Positions 16,772-25,806 are shown, numbered from the stretch's first letter. The stretch is DNA of 64,000 nucleotides from Arthrobacter sp. ISL-30 (GCF_018613855.1 NZ_JAGGPK010000020.1:62001-126000), one strand, 5' to 3'. Notes: a model not told the origin generated them from the sequence alone. Translations and numbers: made by a program.

Positions 16772-17959
16772 ATGAGCTTGAAGCCCAGCCCCCAAGACCG
16801 TTTCACCTTCGGCCTTTGGACCATCGGATGGACGGGTGCCGACCCCTTTGGCCAGGCAACGCGAACGGCCCTGGACCCCATTGAAGCCGTTCACAAGCTC
16901 AGTGAAATCGGCGCCTACGGCATGACCTTCCACGACAACGACCTCATCCCCTTCGATGCCTCGTCGTCCGAGCGCGAACTGATCCTGAAGAACTTCAAAG
17001 CGGCGCTCGCCGAAACAGGCCTCAAGGTTCCGATGGTCACCACGAACCTCTTCAGCCATCCGGTCTTCAAGGACGGCGGCTTCACCTCCAACGACCGCTC
17101 CATCCGGCGATTTGCCTTGGCCAAGGTGCTGCGGAACATCGACCTCGCGGCGGAACTTGGCGCGGAGACGTTCGTGATGTGGGGCGGGCGCGAAGGCAGC
17201 GAGTACGACGGCTCGAAGGACCTCTCCGCCGCCCTTGACCGGATGCGGGAAGGCGTGGACACGGCCGCCGGCTACATCAAGGAGAAGGGCTACGGACTCC
17301 GGATCGCCCTTGAACCGAAGCCCAACGAGCCCCGCGGCGACATCTTCCTGCCGACGGTCGGTCACGGGCTCGCCTTCATCGCGCAGCTTGAGCATGGGGA
17401 CATCGTGGGCCTCAACCCCGAAACAGGCCACGAGCAGATGGCCGGCCTGAACTTCACGCATGGCATTGCCCAGGCTCTCTGGGCAGGAAAGCTCTTCCAC
17501 ATCGACCTCAATGGCCAGCGCGGCATCAAGTACGACCAGGACCTCGTGTTCGGCCATGGCGATCTCACCAGCGCCTTCTTCACAGTGGATCTTCTCGAGA
17601 ACGGCTTCCCCAACGGCGGCCCGAAGTACGACGGCCCTCGACACTTTGACTACAAGCCATCCCGCACGGATGGCTATGACGGGGTCTGGGAATCGGCCAA
17701 GGCAAACATGTCCATGTACCTGCTGCTGAAGGAACGGGCCCTCGCCTTCCGGGCAGACCCGGAAGTCCAGGAAGCCCTCACGGCTTCCGGAGTGTTCGAA
17801 CTCGGCGAACCAACTCTTGCTGCTGGTGAGACGGCGTCCGCGCTGCTGGCCGACGCGTCTGCCTTCGCGGAGTTCGACGCAAACGGCGCCGCGGAACGCT
17901 CCTTCGCGTTCATTCGGCTCAACCAGCTGGCTATCGAGCACCTGCTCGGCGCCCGCTAG
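16772..17959 (+). CDS. xylA: Xylose isomerase
   Basis: A 395-residue group I (actinobacterial) xylose isomerase that interconverts D-xylose and D-xylulose with two divalent metals. ATG 16772 is supported by AAGGAAG and by the family N-terminus [20 protein letters not shown]. Catalytic and metal-site motifs: [10 protein letters not shown] (His), [24 protein letters not shown] (Glu/Lys), [15 protein letters not shown] (His), [16 protein letters not shown] (Asp) and FDYKP (Asp). Full length for the group. The following xylB is cut off, so xylulose produced here needs another kinase. Confidence 0.97.
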   Translation: MSLKPSPQDRFTFGLWTIGWTGADPFGQATRTALDPIEAVHKLSEIGAYGMTFHDNDLIPFDASSSERELILKNFKAALAETGLKVPMVTTNLFSHPVFKDGGFTSNDRSIRRFALAKVLRNIDLAAELGAETFVMWGGREGSEYDGSKDLSAALDRMREGVDTAAGYIKEKGYGLRIALEPKPNEPRGDIFLPTVGHGLAFIAQLEHGDIVGLNPETGHEQMAGLNFTHGIAQALWAGKLFHIDLNGQRGIKYDQDLVFGHGDLTSAFFTVDLLENGFPNGGPKYDGPRHFDYKPSRTDGYDGVWESAKANMSMYLLLKERALAFRADPEVQEALTASGVFELGEPTLAAGETASALLADASAFAEFDANGAAERSFAFIRLNQLAIEHLLGAR

Positions 17960-18049
17960 GCCTTTCCAGACAACTACACCTCAACCGCCGCCGTCGGGTC
18001 CTCCACGCAAGTGCAGGATGCGACGGCGGCCCTGCAGAAAGTTCCAGTC

Positions 18050-18481
18050 ATGCCATTGGTCGCGGGAATCGACAGCTCCACCCAGTCCTGCAAGGTGGTG
18101 ATCCGGGATGCCGATACAGGCGAACTGATCCGCGAGGGGCGGGCGTCGCACCCGGCAGGCACCGAAGTGCACCCTGAGCATTGGTGGTCCGCCCTTCAGG
18201 AGGCCCTCGCCAGCGCCGGCGGGCTGGACGACGTCGTGGCGGTCACCGTCGCAGGCCAGCAGCACGGCATGGTCTGCCTCGACGAAACCGGCGACGTCGT
18301 CCGCCCGGCCCTGCTCTGGAACGACACGCGCTCGGCCAAGGATGCCGAAGAGCTGATCCTGGAAGCCGGAAACGGCGACTCCGCGAGCGGCGCGGAACAC
18401 TGGGCAAAGTTGCCATGGGCCGCATCCCGACCTCGGTGGCCGTCGTTACCGGGCATGGTCCCGAAGGCCCGGTCGGGATGA
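18050..18481 (+). pseudogene. xylB: Xylulokinase, N-terminal fragment (xylB')
   Basis: The typical XylB start [18 protein letters not shown] is at ATG 18050 and good homology runs to about codon 120 ([39 protein letters not shown]). At about 18410 the match stops abruptly and the same DNA, in another frame, becomes a flavin reductase. The residual frame reads nonsense to a TGA at 18481. About three quarters of the kinase, including the catalytic Asp and ATP-binding lobe, are missing. I find no C-terminal xylB piece elsewhere in the window. Confidence 0.88.
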
Positions 18482-18903
18482 CCGTCGGCTCACTGGCAAC
18501 GGTTTCGCTCGATCCGCCCCTGGTGACCTTTTTCGCCATGAAGGAATCCCGGTCCTTCGCCGCCCTGCGCAGCCTGGACCGCATCTGCATCAACGTCCTG
18601 GACGAGGATCACGCCGACGTGTGTTTTGCCTTCGCCTCCTCATCCGGGCCGAAGTTCGCCGTCGGCGACTGGGACATGGACCGCGGGGACGCACCTGTTC
18701 TCCGGACAGCTGCAGTAGCCATGCATTGCGGGATTGGCCCTGTGTATGAAGCCGGCGATCACTACGGCCTGATGGCACGACTGACGGACCTGCGCACAAC
18801 GGACACCCGCCCCATGGTTTTCTACCGGGGCCTGATCTCACGGCTGCACCCGACCACCGGGCGTCACGCAAAGACGAACCGCCTCGACTGGTGGGCGCAC
18901 TGA
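18415..18903 (+). CDS. Flavin reductase domain protein, N-terminally truncated
   Basis: A 162-residue frame from ATG 18415. It begins in the middle of the usual family start, where homologues have about 10-15 residues before [13 protein letters not shown]. The FMN-binding part is present: [39 protein letters not shown], and the closing FYRGLISRL. These enzymes supply FADH2/FMNH2 to two-component monooxygenases. No monooxygenase partner is visible here, and no clear ribosome site precedes the ATG, so expression may depend on the xyl promoter upstream. It may be a pseudogene. Confidence 0.7.
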   Translation: MGRIPTSVAVVTGHGPEGPVGMTVGSLATVSLDPPLVTFFAMKESRSFAALRSLDRICINVLDEDHADVCFAFASSSGPKFAVGDWDMDRGDAPVLRTAAVAMHCGIGPVYEAGDHYGLMARLTDLRTTDTRPMVFYRGLISRLHPTTGRHAKTNRLDWWAH

Positions 18904-19304
18904 TGTCCCACTCTCCGGCGGAGGTACGGCACGCGGTGGAGAATCTTCTGGGCCGGTACGCCGAGTACGCCGAGTACGCCGATGAACGCGACGCGGCCGG
19001 CGTGGCCGAACTGTTCAGTGACGCCGTTGTCAGCTTTGCCGGGACAACGCTGGGCACGGCGGACGAAATCTCCGGGCATTACGGGCGCATCTTCGCAGCG
19101 GCCCCGCCCAGCCGGCACGTGCTGACCAACATCATTGTCGATCGCGCAGGTTCCACGGCCACCGCCCGGTGCCGTTACAGCCGCTGGGCCATCGAACCGG
19201 ACGCGAAGCTGCTTGCACTGGGCGATTACCGCGCCACTTTCGCCGGCGCCGAGGGCGCCTGGAAGTTCATCTCGTTCGAGGTATCCCGCGCCTGGCAGGC
19301 CTAA
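18903..19304 (+). CDS. SnoaL-like / NTF2-fold protein
   Basis: A 133-residue alpha+beta cone protein starting at ATG 18903, whose A is the last base of the preceding TGA. The family pattern is clear: VENLLGRYAEYAEYADERD, VAELFSDAVV, ISGHYGRIF, SRHVLTNIIVD, WKFISFEVSRAWQA. Members include small dehydratases, isomerases and aromatic-dioxygenase beta subunits. The EYA unit is doubled by a 9-bp in-frame repeat (GAGTACGCC) compared with the usual YAEYADERD. Probably a small accessory enzyme of the aromatic pathway that follows. Confidence 0.8.
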   Translation: MSHSPAEVRHAVENLLGRYAEYAEYADERDAAGVAELFSDAVVSFAGTTLGTADEISGHYGRIFAAAPPSRHVLTNIIVDRAGSTATARCRYSRWAIEPDAKLLALGDYRATFAGAEGAWKFISFEVSRAWQA

Positions 19305-19361
19305 CACCCCGTTGCACCGTCAGAACCTACCCCCCAAGCTGTTTTTCAACGAAGGAACCAC

Positions 19362-20576
19362 ATGTCATTCCCCCTGGCCCAGCAACCGGAGACAACACCC
19401 CGGGCGCGGCCGCTCGACGGCGTCGTCATCGCCGACTTCTCCAGGGTCCTGGCAGGCCCCTACGCCACGATGCTCCTCGCGGACATGGGCGCTGAAGTCA
19501 TCAAGGTCGAAAGCCCGGCCGGCGACGATACCCGTTCCTGGATCCCCCCGGTCCGCCCTGACGGCGTTTCGACCTACTACGCCGCGATCAACCGCAACAA
19601 AAAATCCGTGGTGCTGGATTTCAAGGACCCTGACGGTCTTGCCGCGGCGCAGGCACTGGCCGCCCGCGCGGAAGTCGTCATCGAAAACTTCAAGCCCGGC
19701 GGCCTGAAGCGGTTCGGACTCGACTACAAGTCGGTAAAAGAGCGCAACGAGTCCGTCATCTACTGCTCCATCAGCGGCTTCGGCACCGCGGAGGGCTCCT
19801 CGCTGCCGGGCTATGACCTGATCGTGCAGGCGATGTCCGGGCTGATGAGCCTCACCGGCGGACCCGAAGGCTCCCCGTACCGGGCCGGGATCAGCGTCTT
19901 TGACGTCATGGCCGGCCTCCACTCCACCATCGGCATCCTCGCCGCTCTGCGCCACCGCGACCAGACCGGGCAGGGCCAAAGCATTGAGACCTCGCTGATG
20001 GCATCAGCCATGAGCGGGCTGGTCAACCAGACCTCGGCGTATGTCGCCGGCGGCGTCACCCCGCACCGGATGGGCAACGCCCATCCCAGCCTCTTCCCCT
20101 ACGAACCGCTTCCCACGGCCGACGATGAACTGATCGTCGCAGCCGGCAACAACGGCCAGTTCCGCAAACTGTGCGCCGTGCTCGGGGTGCCTGAACTCGC
20201 CGATGACCCCCGCTTCGCTGAGAACAAGGACCGCACCGAACGCCGCGAAGAACTCCGTCCCCTGCTCGTGGACCGGCTCCGGACCCAATCCGCCGGGTAC
20301 TGGTTCGACAAGCTCAACGCAGCAGGGGTCCCCAACGGGCCGATCAACAGCATCAAACAGGGCGTGGAATACGCACAGAAACTCGGCCTGGAACCCGTCG
20401 TGCAGGTCGGTACTGCCGGGAACCTGGTCCCCGGGGTGCGGAACCCGATCACCTTCTCCGCGACCCCGCCACGGTACGACCTGGCACCGCCGAAACTGGG
20501 CGAGCACACCGAAGAAATCCTCGCCTGGCTCGCTGCTCCCGCCGCCGCCCGCCCCTCGACGAAAGAACAAGCATGA
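19362..20576 (+). CDS. CaiB/BaiF family CoA-transferase (class III)
   Basis: A 404-residue formyl-CoA-transferase-type enzyme with a GAAGGA ribosome site. N-terminal motif GVVIADFSRVLAGPYATMLL (residues 20-39), LGAEVIKVE-like segment, NRNKKSVVLD, and the catalytic Asp in ISVFDVMAGLH (D181). The C-terminal lobe has WFDKLNAAGVPNGPINS. Class III enzymes move CoA between carboxylic acids through aspartyl anhydride and thioester intermediates. The stop overlaps the start of the citryl-CoA-lyase-like gene by 4 bases, which suggests that the two act in sequence: activation, then C-C cleavage. Confidence 0.9.
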   Translation: MSFPLAQQPETTPRARPLDGVVIADFSRVLAGPYATMLLADMGAEVIKVESPAGDDTRSWIPPVRPDGVSTYYAAINRNKKSVVLDFKDPDGLAAAQALAARAEVVIENFKPGGLKRFGLDYKSVKERNESVIYCSISGFGTAEGSSLPGYDLIVQAMSGLMSLTGGPEGSPYRAGISVFDVMAGLHSTIGILAALRHRDQTGQGQSIETSLMASAMSGLVNQTSAYVAGGVTPHRMGNAHPSLFPYEPLPTADDELIVAAGNNGQFRKLCAVLGVPELADDPRFAENKDRTERREELRPLLVDRLRTQSAGYWFDKLNAAGVPNGPINSIKQGVEYAQKLGLEPVVQVGTAGNLVPGVRNPITFSATPPRYDLAPPKLGEHTEEILAWLAAPAAARPSTKEQA

Positions 20577-21385
20577 CCATCACCGCAGAAACCCAGAAAC
20601 TGAACTTCCCCACCTCCCTGGGCACCTCCACCGCCACGGAAATCCGCCTGCTCGGACAGGACCTCCCCGGCGATCTGATGGGAAAAGTCGGCTTCGGTGA
20701 ACTCGCCTTCTGGCTCGTCGCGATGCGCCGTCCCACCCTTGGCGAGGTACGGGTCTTCGAATCCGTCCTCGTCGCCCTCGCAGACCACGGCTTCACCCCC
20801 ACCGCGATTGCCGCCCGCCTGACCTATCTCAGCGCGCCGGACTCGATCCAGGGCGCCATGGCCGCCGGACTCCTTGGCGGCGGCTCCCGCTTCCTCGGCG
20901 TCACCGAGGACTGCGGTAAATTCCTGGCCACCGTCCTGGCCGCTCACGAGGGTGCGCTGCCGGACACCGACGAGGAATGGGACGAACTCGCGCTGCACGC
21001 CATCAAGGCCCAGCGCGCCGAGGGCAAGTTCGTTCCGGGCCTGGGGCACCCCAACCACAAGGACGGGGACCCCCGCACACCCGTGCTCATCGGCATCGCC
21101 GACGAGGAAGGGCTGCGCGGACCCCACCTACGGCTCTTCGAAGCCATCGGCAGGATGAGCGAGCAGGCACTGGGCCGGAAACTGCCGCTGAACGGCGCCG
21201 GCGTCTGCGGAGCGGCGCTGGCCGACCTGGGACTGCCCACCGATCTGCTGCGCGGTTTCGCGCTTCTGGCCCGAGCGGCAGGCCTGCTCGGACAGATCGC
21301 CGAAGAACGCCGCAACCCGATCGCGAACGACATCTACATGACCGTGGACCGCAACGCGGCCTACGTCACCCCCGAGAACGACTAG
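20573..21385 (+). CDS. Citryl-CoA lyase-like protein (citrate synthase superfamily, short)
   Basis: A 270-residue protein, far shorter than citrate synthase (about 370-430) and close in size to stand-alone citryl-CoA lyases. It keeps the second catalytic His/Asp region VPGLGHPNHKDGDPRTP (compare GFGHRVYKxxDPR) and a C-terminal helix with NGAGVCGAALADLGLP. The early SIQGAMAAGLLGGGSRFLG matches the citrate-synthase first His region with substitution. Citryl-CoA lyases cleave a 3-hydroxy-3-carboxy acyl-CoA into an acyl-CoA and an oxoacid. It sits directly after the CoA-transferase and before the ring-cleavage dioxygenase. Confidence 0.8.
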   Translation: MTITAETQKLNFPTSLGTSTATEIRLLGQDLPGDLMGKVGFGELAFWLVAMRRPTLGEVRVFESVLVALADHGFTPTAIAARLTYLSAPDSIQGAMAAGLLGGGSRFLGVTEDCGKFLATVLAAHEGALPDTDEEWDELALHAIKAQRAEGKFVPGLGHPNHKDGDPRTPVLIGIADEEGLRGPHLRLFEAIGRMSEQALGRKLPLNGAGVCGAALADLGLPTDLLRGFALLARAAGLLGQIAEERRNPIANDIYMTVDRNAAYVTPEND

Positions 21386-21437
21386 CCACACAACCAGCGC
21401 TGCCAACGACGGCAGCGAAGAGCACAGGGAGAGAACC

Positions 21438-22382
21438 ATGGCAGAACTGACCGCCGTTTTGGCCAGTACACACCACCCCTTCTACCTCAAGGCGACCACC
21501 GCGCCGCCCGAGGAACGCATGCCCCAGGCAGACGAATGGAAGCGGAAAGTCGAGGCATACCGCGAAACCCTCACCGCCGCTGAGCCCGACATCCTGGTCA
21601 TGGTCGGCGCCGACCATTTCCACCAGTTCTTCCTGGACAACTACCCGACATTCATGATCGGTAAGCAGGAAAAGTACGACGCGACGTTCTACAACGAGGA
21701 ACGCGAATTCGGCATCCCGAAGTACGTCCTCGACGGTGACCTGGTGCTCTCGAACTTCATGCACCAGGGCCTGCTGGATGAAGGGTTCGACTTTTCCTTC
21801 AGCCACGAACTGAAGATCGACCACTCCATCATCTGCCCGATCATCACCGTGCGCCCTGACGCCGACCTGCCCGTGGTGCCGATCTACACGAACATCTTCG
21901 CCCCGCCGTTGCCCTCGCCCAAGAGGTTTTGGGATCTGGGCCGGATAATCCGCAAAATCATTGACGCCTACCCCTCGGATAAGAAGATCGCCGCCATCGG
22001 CACCGGCCACCTGTCCCTGGAACTGGGCGGGCCCCGGATGTTCGGCGAACACGGACCGGACCCGGAATTCGACGCCCAGGCCATCGAATGGCTCTCCACC
22101 GGCAACATCGAAGCCATCCTGGAGAACGTCACCCATGAATCCATGGCCAGTTCCGGCAACGCCACGCACGGCTTCATGGACCTGATCCTTATGATGGGCA
22201 TCGCCGGCCCCGAGAACGCCGACTACGTTGACCAGCTGGACCTCTACCACACCCGTGAAATGTTCATGACCTGGTACCCGAACAAGAACGACAAGATGGC
22301 CGAAGCGGCAGCCCGTTCGGCCGCCGAGGCAGGCGGTGTCACCGGACCGGTGTACGCGGCAAAGGCAGGAGCGACGGCATGA
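21438..22382 (+). CDS. Class III extradiol ring-cleavage dioxygenase, catalytic subunit (LigB-like)
   Basis: A 314-residue non-haem Fe(II) enzyme. Metal and active-site motifs: STHHPFYLK (H12/H13), the GADHFHQFFLDNYPTFMIG block (D59, H60, H62) typical of protocatechuate 4,5- and gallate dioxygenases, ELKIDHSIICPI and IGTGHLSLEL (general-acid His region). It opens catecholic rings next to, not between, the hydroxyls. The partner LigA-like subunit follows with a 4-base overlap; this B-A order is the reverse of ligAB in sphingomonads. The exact ring substrate (protocatechuate, gallate, methylgallate or other) is not decided by the sequence. Confidence 0.9.
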   Translation: MAELTAVLASTHHPFYLKATTAPPEERMPQADEWKRKVEAYRETLTAAEPDILVMVGADHFHQFFLDNYPTFMIGKQEKYDATFYNEEREFGIPKYVLDGDLVLSNFMHQGLLDEGFDFSFSHELKIDHSIICPIITVRPDADLPVVPIYTNIFAPPLPSPKRFWDLGRIIRKIIDAYPSDKKIAAIGTGHLSLELGGPRMFGEHGPDPEFDAQAIEWLSTGNIEAILENVTHESMASSGNATHGFMDLILMMGIAGPENADYVDQLDLYHTREMFMTWYPNKNDKMAEAAARSAAEAGGVTGPVYAAKAGATA

Positions 22383-22744
22383 GCAAGTACTACGTGAACA
22401 AGTTCCTCTACAGCATCGACCGTGACCCGGAATGGGTCGCCCGCTACAAAGAGGACCCGGCAGCTACGATCGACCGCTGGGAGAAGGAAGTCGGCATCTG
22501 GCTGAACAGCGCAGAAAAGACCTCCTGGCTGTCCTTCACCGAAGACGAACGCCGCGCGCTGATCAACTCTGACTACGAATGGCTCTTCGCCTACGGCGCC
22601 CACTTCTTCCTCTACCTCACCCTGTTCATCGGCGTGTTCTCCGACGACTGGACCGAAGAAAAGGGACCGCTGTCCTACCAGCTGGAATGGGCACGGCGTT
22701 TGGCGCCGTGGATCGGTAAACCCTACCCGTCCGTGGCACTGTAG
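22379..22744 (+). CDS. Extradiol dioxygenase small subunit (LigA-like)
   Basis: A 121-residue protein overlapping the ligB-like gene by ATGA. LigA-domain features: VNKFLYSIDRDPEWVARYKEDP near the N-terminus and LSFTEDERRALINSDYEWL followed by AYGAHFFLYLT. In LigAB the small subunit forms a lid over the active site. The protein is almost all helical with no catalytic metal ligands of its own, consistent with a structural subunit. Confidence 0.85.
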   Translation: MSKYYVNKFLYSIDRDPEWVARYKEDPAATIDRWEKEVGIWLNSAEKTSWLSFTEDERRALINSDYEWLFAYGAHFFLYLTLFIGVFSDDWTEEKGPLSYQLEWARRLAPWIGKPYPSVAL

Positions 22745-22793
22745 CCGTCGCGCCCCTAAACCGGCACCGGGGCCGGAGAAGGGAGTTGGAACC

Positions 22794-23084
22794 ATGATTC
22801 TTGAACACGCAAGATTCACTATCCATCCTGGCCAGGAGCAGGCCTTCGAAGACGCCTACCAGCGTCTTCGCGGCACCCTTCTCCAGGCCCCGGGCTGCCG
22901 CTCGGCCCAGTTGCACCGCAGCGCCGAACACGAGGGGGTTTACCTCCTCTGGGTCGGATGGGACACCGTCGCCCACCACACCGATCATTTCCCGGAAACG
23001 GACCAGGGCAAGGAAGTCATTGCCACCTTCGCTCCCTTTCTGGCCGGTGCCGACGTGAACCACTTCGACGCCGAACCCCTCTGA
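22794..23084 (+). CDS. Antibiotic biosynthesis monooxygenase (ABM) domain protein
   Basis: A 96-residue dimeric alpha+beta barrel protein of the ABM superfamily, with AGAAGGGAG upstream. Typical pattern: ILEHARFTIHPGQEQAFEDAY, LQAPGCRSAQLHRSAE, YLLWVGWDTVAHHTDHF. Members are cofactor-free quinol monooxygenases or small regulators of aromatic breakdown. In this cluster it may handle a quinol or protect against autoxidised catechols. Confidence 0.82.
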   Translation: MILEHARFTIHPGQEQAFEDAYQRLRGTLLQAPGCRSAQLHRSAEHEGVYLLWVGWDTVAHHTDHFPETDQGKEVIATFAPFLAGADVNHFDAEPL

Positions 23085-23131
23085 CCGTTCCACCCGTTCG
23101 CCAGCGAACCATCACGAGAGAAAGAAAAGCC

Positions 23132-24777
23132 ATGACCCAGCAAGCGGTTAACAATGATGTTGCCTTCCTTCCCGGGAACCCGCCCGAAAACGCCGGGTGG
23201 CCAGGAGGTGAGTACTCCCAGACCGTTGCAGATGGAATGCAGATCGACTACAACGTCCGGGTGCCCATGCGGGACGGCAAGAACCTCCTCGTGGACCTCT
23301 ACCGGCCCGCCGAAACGACGACAGACCTGCCTGTAATCGTGGCCTGGGCGCCTTACGGCAAGCACGGCGCCCTCAGCTTCGCGGGCTGGCCCGGACACGA
23401 CGTGGGCCTGGACCAGCTCTCCAAGTACGCAGCCTTCGAAACCCCGGACCCCCTCTTCTGGACCCGCAACGGCTACGCCGTCATCATGGCCGACGCCCGC
23501 GGCGCCTGGGGATCCGAGGGCGACGTGACCATGTGCGGGCCCGAAGAAGCCGATGCCTGCTGTGACCTGATCGAATGGGCCGGCGAACAGGACTGGAGCA
23601 ACGGCAAGGTCGGCATGGCCGGCGTCTCCTGGTACGCGGTCATCCAGTGGGCCGTCGCGGCCCGCCGCCCTGCACATTTGGCAGCCATCAACCCTTGGGA
23701 AGGCTGGACGGACCTTTACAAGGAAGTCCTGACCCACGGCGGAATCCCGGAAACTCAGTTCGGTGCAGCGCTCGGCCCGCTGATCGCCAACACCCATGGA
23801 CGAGTCGAGGACATCCCGACCAACAGTATGAACCACCCGTTCTACGACGAGTACTGGCAGTCCAAGGCCCCTGACCTGTCCGCCATTGAATTGCCCACCT
23901 ACGTTGTGGCCAGCTGGTCTGACCACGGCCTGCACACCAGGGGAACCCTTGAAGGCTTCCGCCGCATCGCCTCCAAGCAGAGTGGCTGGAAGTGCACGGC
24001 CGCAAGAAGTGGCAGAACTTCTACGACCAGGACAGCCTGGCCCGCCAAAGGGAATTCTTTGACCACTTCCTCAAGGGTGAAGAGAATACCGTGACGTCCT
24101 GGCCCAAGGTCAGGATCGAAGTCCGCGACCGCGCCTACGTTGGCGAAAACCGGGCCGAAAACGAATGGCCCCTGGCCCGCACTGAATACACGCCCCTCTA
24201 CCTTGACGGCGGCCGCGAGGCCATGAGCAAGGACCCCGCCCCGAATCCGGAAACGATCTCCTACGATGCCGCGACCGGCAAGGTAGTTTTTGAGCACACC
24301 TTCGCTGAGGACACCGAAATCACCGGCTACACGAAACTCCGGCTATGGGTCGAAGCCCAAGGGTCCAATGACATGGACCTCTTCGTAGCCCTGCAGAAAC
24401 TGGACGCTGACGGCAACGAAGTGAACTACCCGTTCTTCTCCACCTTCGACGACGGGAACATCGCCCTTGGCTGGCTCAGGGTCAGCCGCCGGCAGCTCGC
24501 GGAGGATTCACGCCCGGAACAACCGCGCTACACGCACCAAACGGAAGAGCTGCTCAGCGAGGGTGACATCGTGCCGGTAGACATCGAAATCTGGCCCTCC
24601 AGCACCCTGTTCCACTCCGGGGAAACACTCCGGCTCGTCATCCAAGGCCACGACGTGAACAGCTACGCACACGGCCTTTTCGCGCAAGGCCACACCTACA
24701 CCCGCAACAGTGGGCAACACATCATCCACACCGGGGACGGACACGACTCACACCTGCTCCTGCCCATCATCCCCTAA
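23132..24777 (+). pseudogene. CocE/NonD family hydrolase, disrupted by one frameshift
   Basis: The first frame (from ATG 23132) gives an X-Pro dipeptidyl-peptidase/CocE hydrolase domain: VPMRDGKNLLVDLYRP, VIVAWAPYGKHG, ADARGAWGSEG, nucleophile region GMAGVSWYAVIQW. It goes out of frame at about 23981. The second frame carries the rest without loss: EVHGRKKWQNFYDQDSLARQ, then the beta-sandwich C-terminal domain (TEYTPLYLDGG to HLLLPIIP). Adding one A after AAGCAG restores a single 548-residue protein. Such enzymes hydrolyse esters or acylated substrates. The sequence is otherwise well preserved, so either the mutation is recent or this is a base-calling error. Confidence 0.85.
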
Positions 24778-24781
24778 CCCA

Positions 24782-24819
24782 GTGGGGTTGCTGCGAACTG
24801 ACGAAAGCAGCAACCCCAC
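24782..24819 (+). terminator. Hairpin terminator after the CocE/NonD gene
   Basis: Perfect 13-bp stem GTGGGGTTGCTGC (24782-24794) / GCAGCAACCCCAC (24807-24819) with a 12-nt loop. No U-tract follows. Confidence 0.65.
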
Positions 24820-24849
24820 CCACCCACAGCACCGCCCAAGAGAGACACC

Positions 24850-25167
24850 ATGACCAGCATCACTGCCGGGGTAGCAGAAACCGCCGATGAGCCCGCCCCG
24901 CACACTGCCACGAGTGTCCCGACCATCGGCGATACAGCCCCTACCCGCTAGGGCTACCGCCGCTCAGTTGTCACCAACTGGCTCGAACTACTCCCCGGCG
25001 ACACCGTGGTCCTCATCGCAGCCAATAAAGACCGCATCGAAGGAACGATCGACGTCGTCACCAAGGACGGCTCGTACCTCTGGCTACGCCAAGGCCATGG
25101 TCAGGGCAGGCAACTCTTCTACCACTGCGACGGATACCAAATCCTCGTCGACCCAAGAGCGGAATAA
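24850..25167 (+). pseudogene. Small beta-barrel-like protein interrupted by an in-frame TAG
   Basis: From ATG 24850 (after GAGACACC) one frame runs to TAA 25165-25167 and would encode about 105 residues, but codon 34 (24949-24951) is TAG. The part after the stop, NWLELLPGDTVVLIAANKDRI and YLWLRQGHGQGRQLFYH, looks like a small SH3-like or cold-shock-sized beta barrel. The region resembles the intact 85-residue protein at 55796 (ELSPGTQIEAWHHGRLIHHG). The N-terminal 33 codons are low-complexity and may not be needed; a shorter gene starting after the TAG would need a GTG within LPGDTVV. Function unknown. Confidence 0.5.
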
Positions 25168-25206
25168 CCCACCCGGACTCACCCGGCGCAAAAGAGAGAA
25201 GAATGC

Positions 25207-25806
25207 GTGGCCTTCCAACCCGTGACCACCGTAGACGGCAAAGCCGTTCCACTCAGACGCAACAACGTCGACACAGACCAGATCATCCCCGCCGTCTACA
25301 TGAAGCGCATCACCCGCACAGGATTCGAGGACGGCCTCTTCGCCAACTGGCGCCGCGACCCGGATTTCGTACTCAACCGCCCCGAGCGCTCAGAAGCAAA
25401 CATCCTGATCGCCGGCCCCGACTTCGGAACAGGGTCCTCACGGGAACACGCAGTCTGGGCGCTCATGGATTATGGCTTCCGAGTGGTCATCTCACCACGT
25501 TTCGCCGACATCTTCCGAGGCAACGCAGCAAAGTCCGGTCTTCTGGCGATCCAGCTAAACGGGCAACAGGTCGACCAACTGTGGCAAATAGTGGAATCCC
25601 AGCCCGAGCTTTCTCTCCGCGTCGACCTAGACGCTCAGAGAATAACCGCAGGTGACCTGGCTATGGGATTCACTGTTGATGCGGACACAAGGTGGAGACT
25701 GCTCAACGGCCTGGACGACATTGATTCGACCCTGCAAGACCAGGAATTGATCTCCGCCTTTGAGACCACCAGGCCGGCCTGGCTTCCAACGACTACGTTG
25801 ACATAG
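25207..25806 (+). CDS. leuD: 3-isopropylmalate dehydratase small subunit (orphan LeuD)
   Basis: A 199-residue swivel-domain subunit of the aconitase superfamily, GTG start with GAGAGAAGA upstream. All LeuD landmarks are present: [55 protein letters not shown]. In leucine synthesis LeuD pairs with LeuC, which carries the Fe-S cluster. No leuC is in the window, and the gene follows an aromatic-degradation cluster. It could be a leftover or a partner for a LeuC encoded elsewhere, or serve a hydratase in this pathway. Confidence 0.9.
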   Translation: MAFQPVTTVDGKAVPLRRNNVDTDQIIPAVYMKRITRTGFEDGLFANWRRDPDFVLNRPERSEANILIAGPDFGTGSSREHAVWALMDYGFRVVISPRFADIFRGNAAKSGLLAIQLNGQQVDQLWQIVESQPELSLRVDLDAQRITAGDLAMGFTVDADTRWRLLNGLDDIDSTLQDQELISAFETTRPAWLPTTTLT

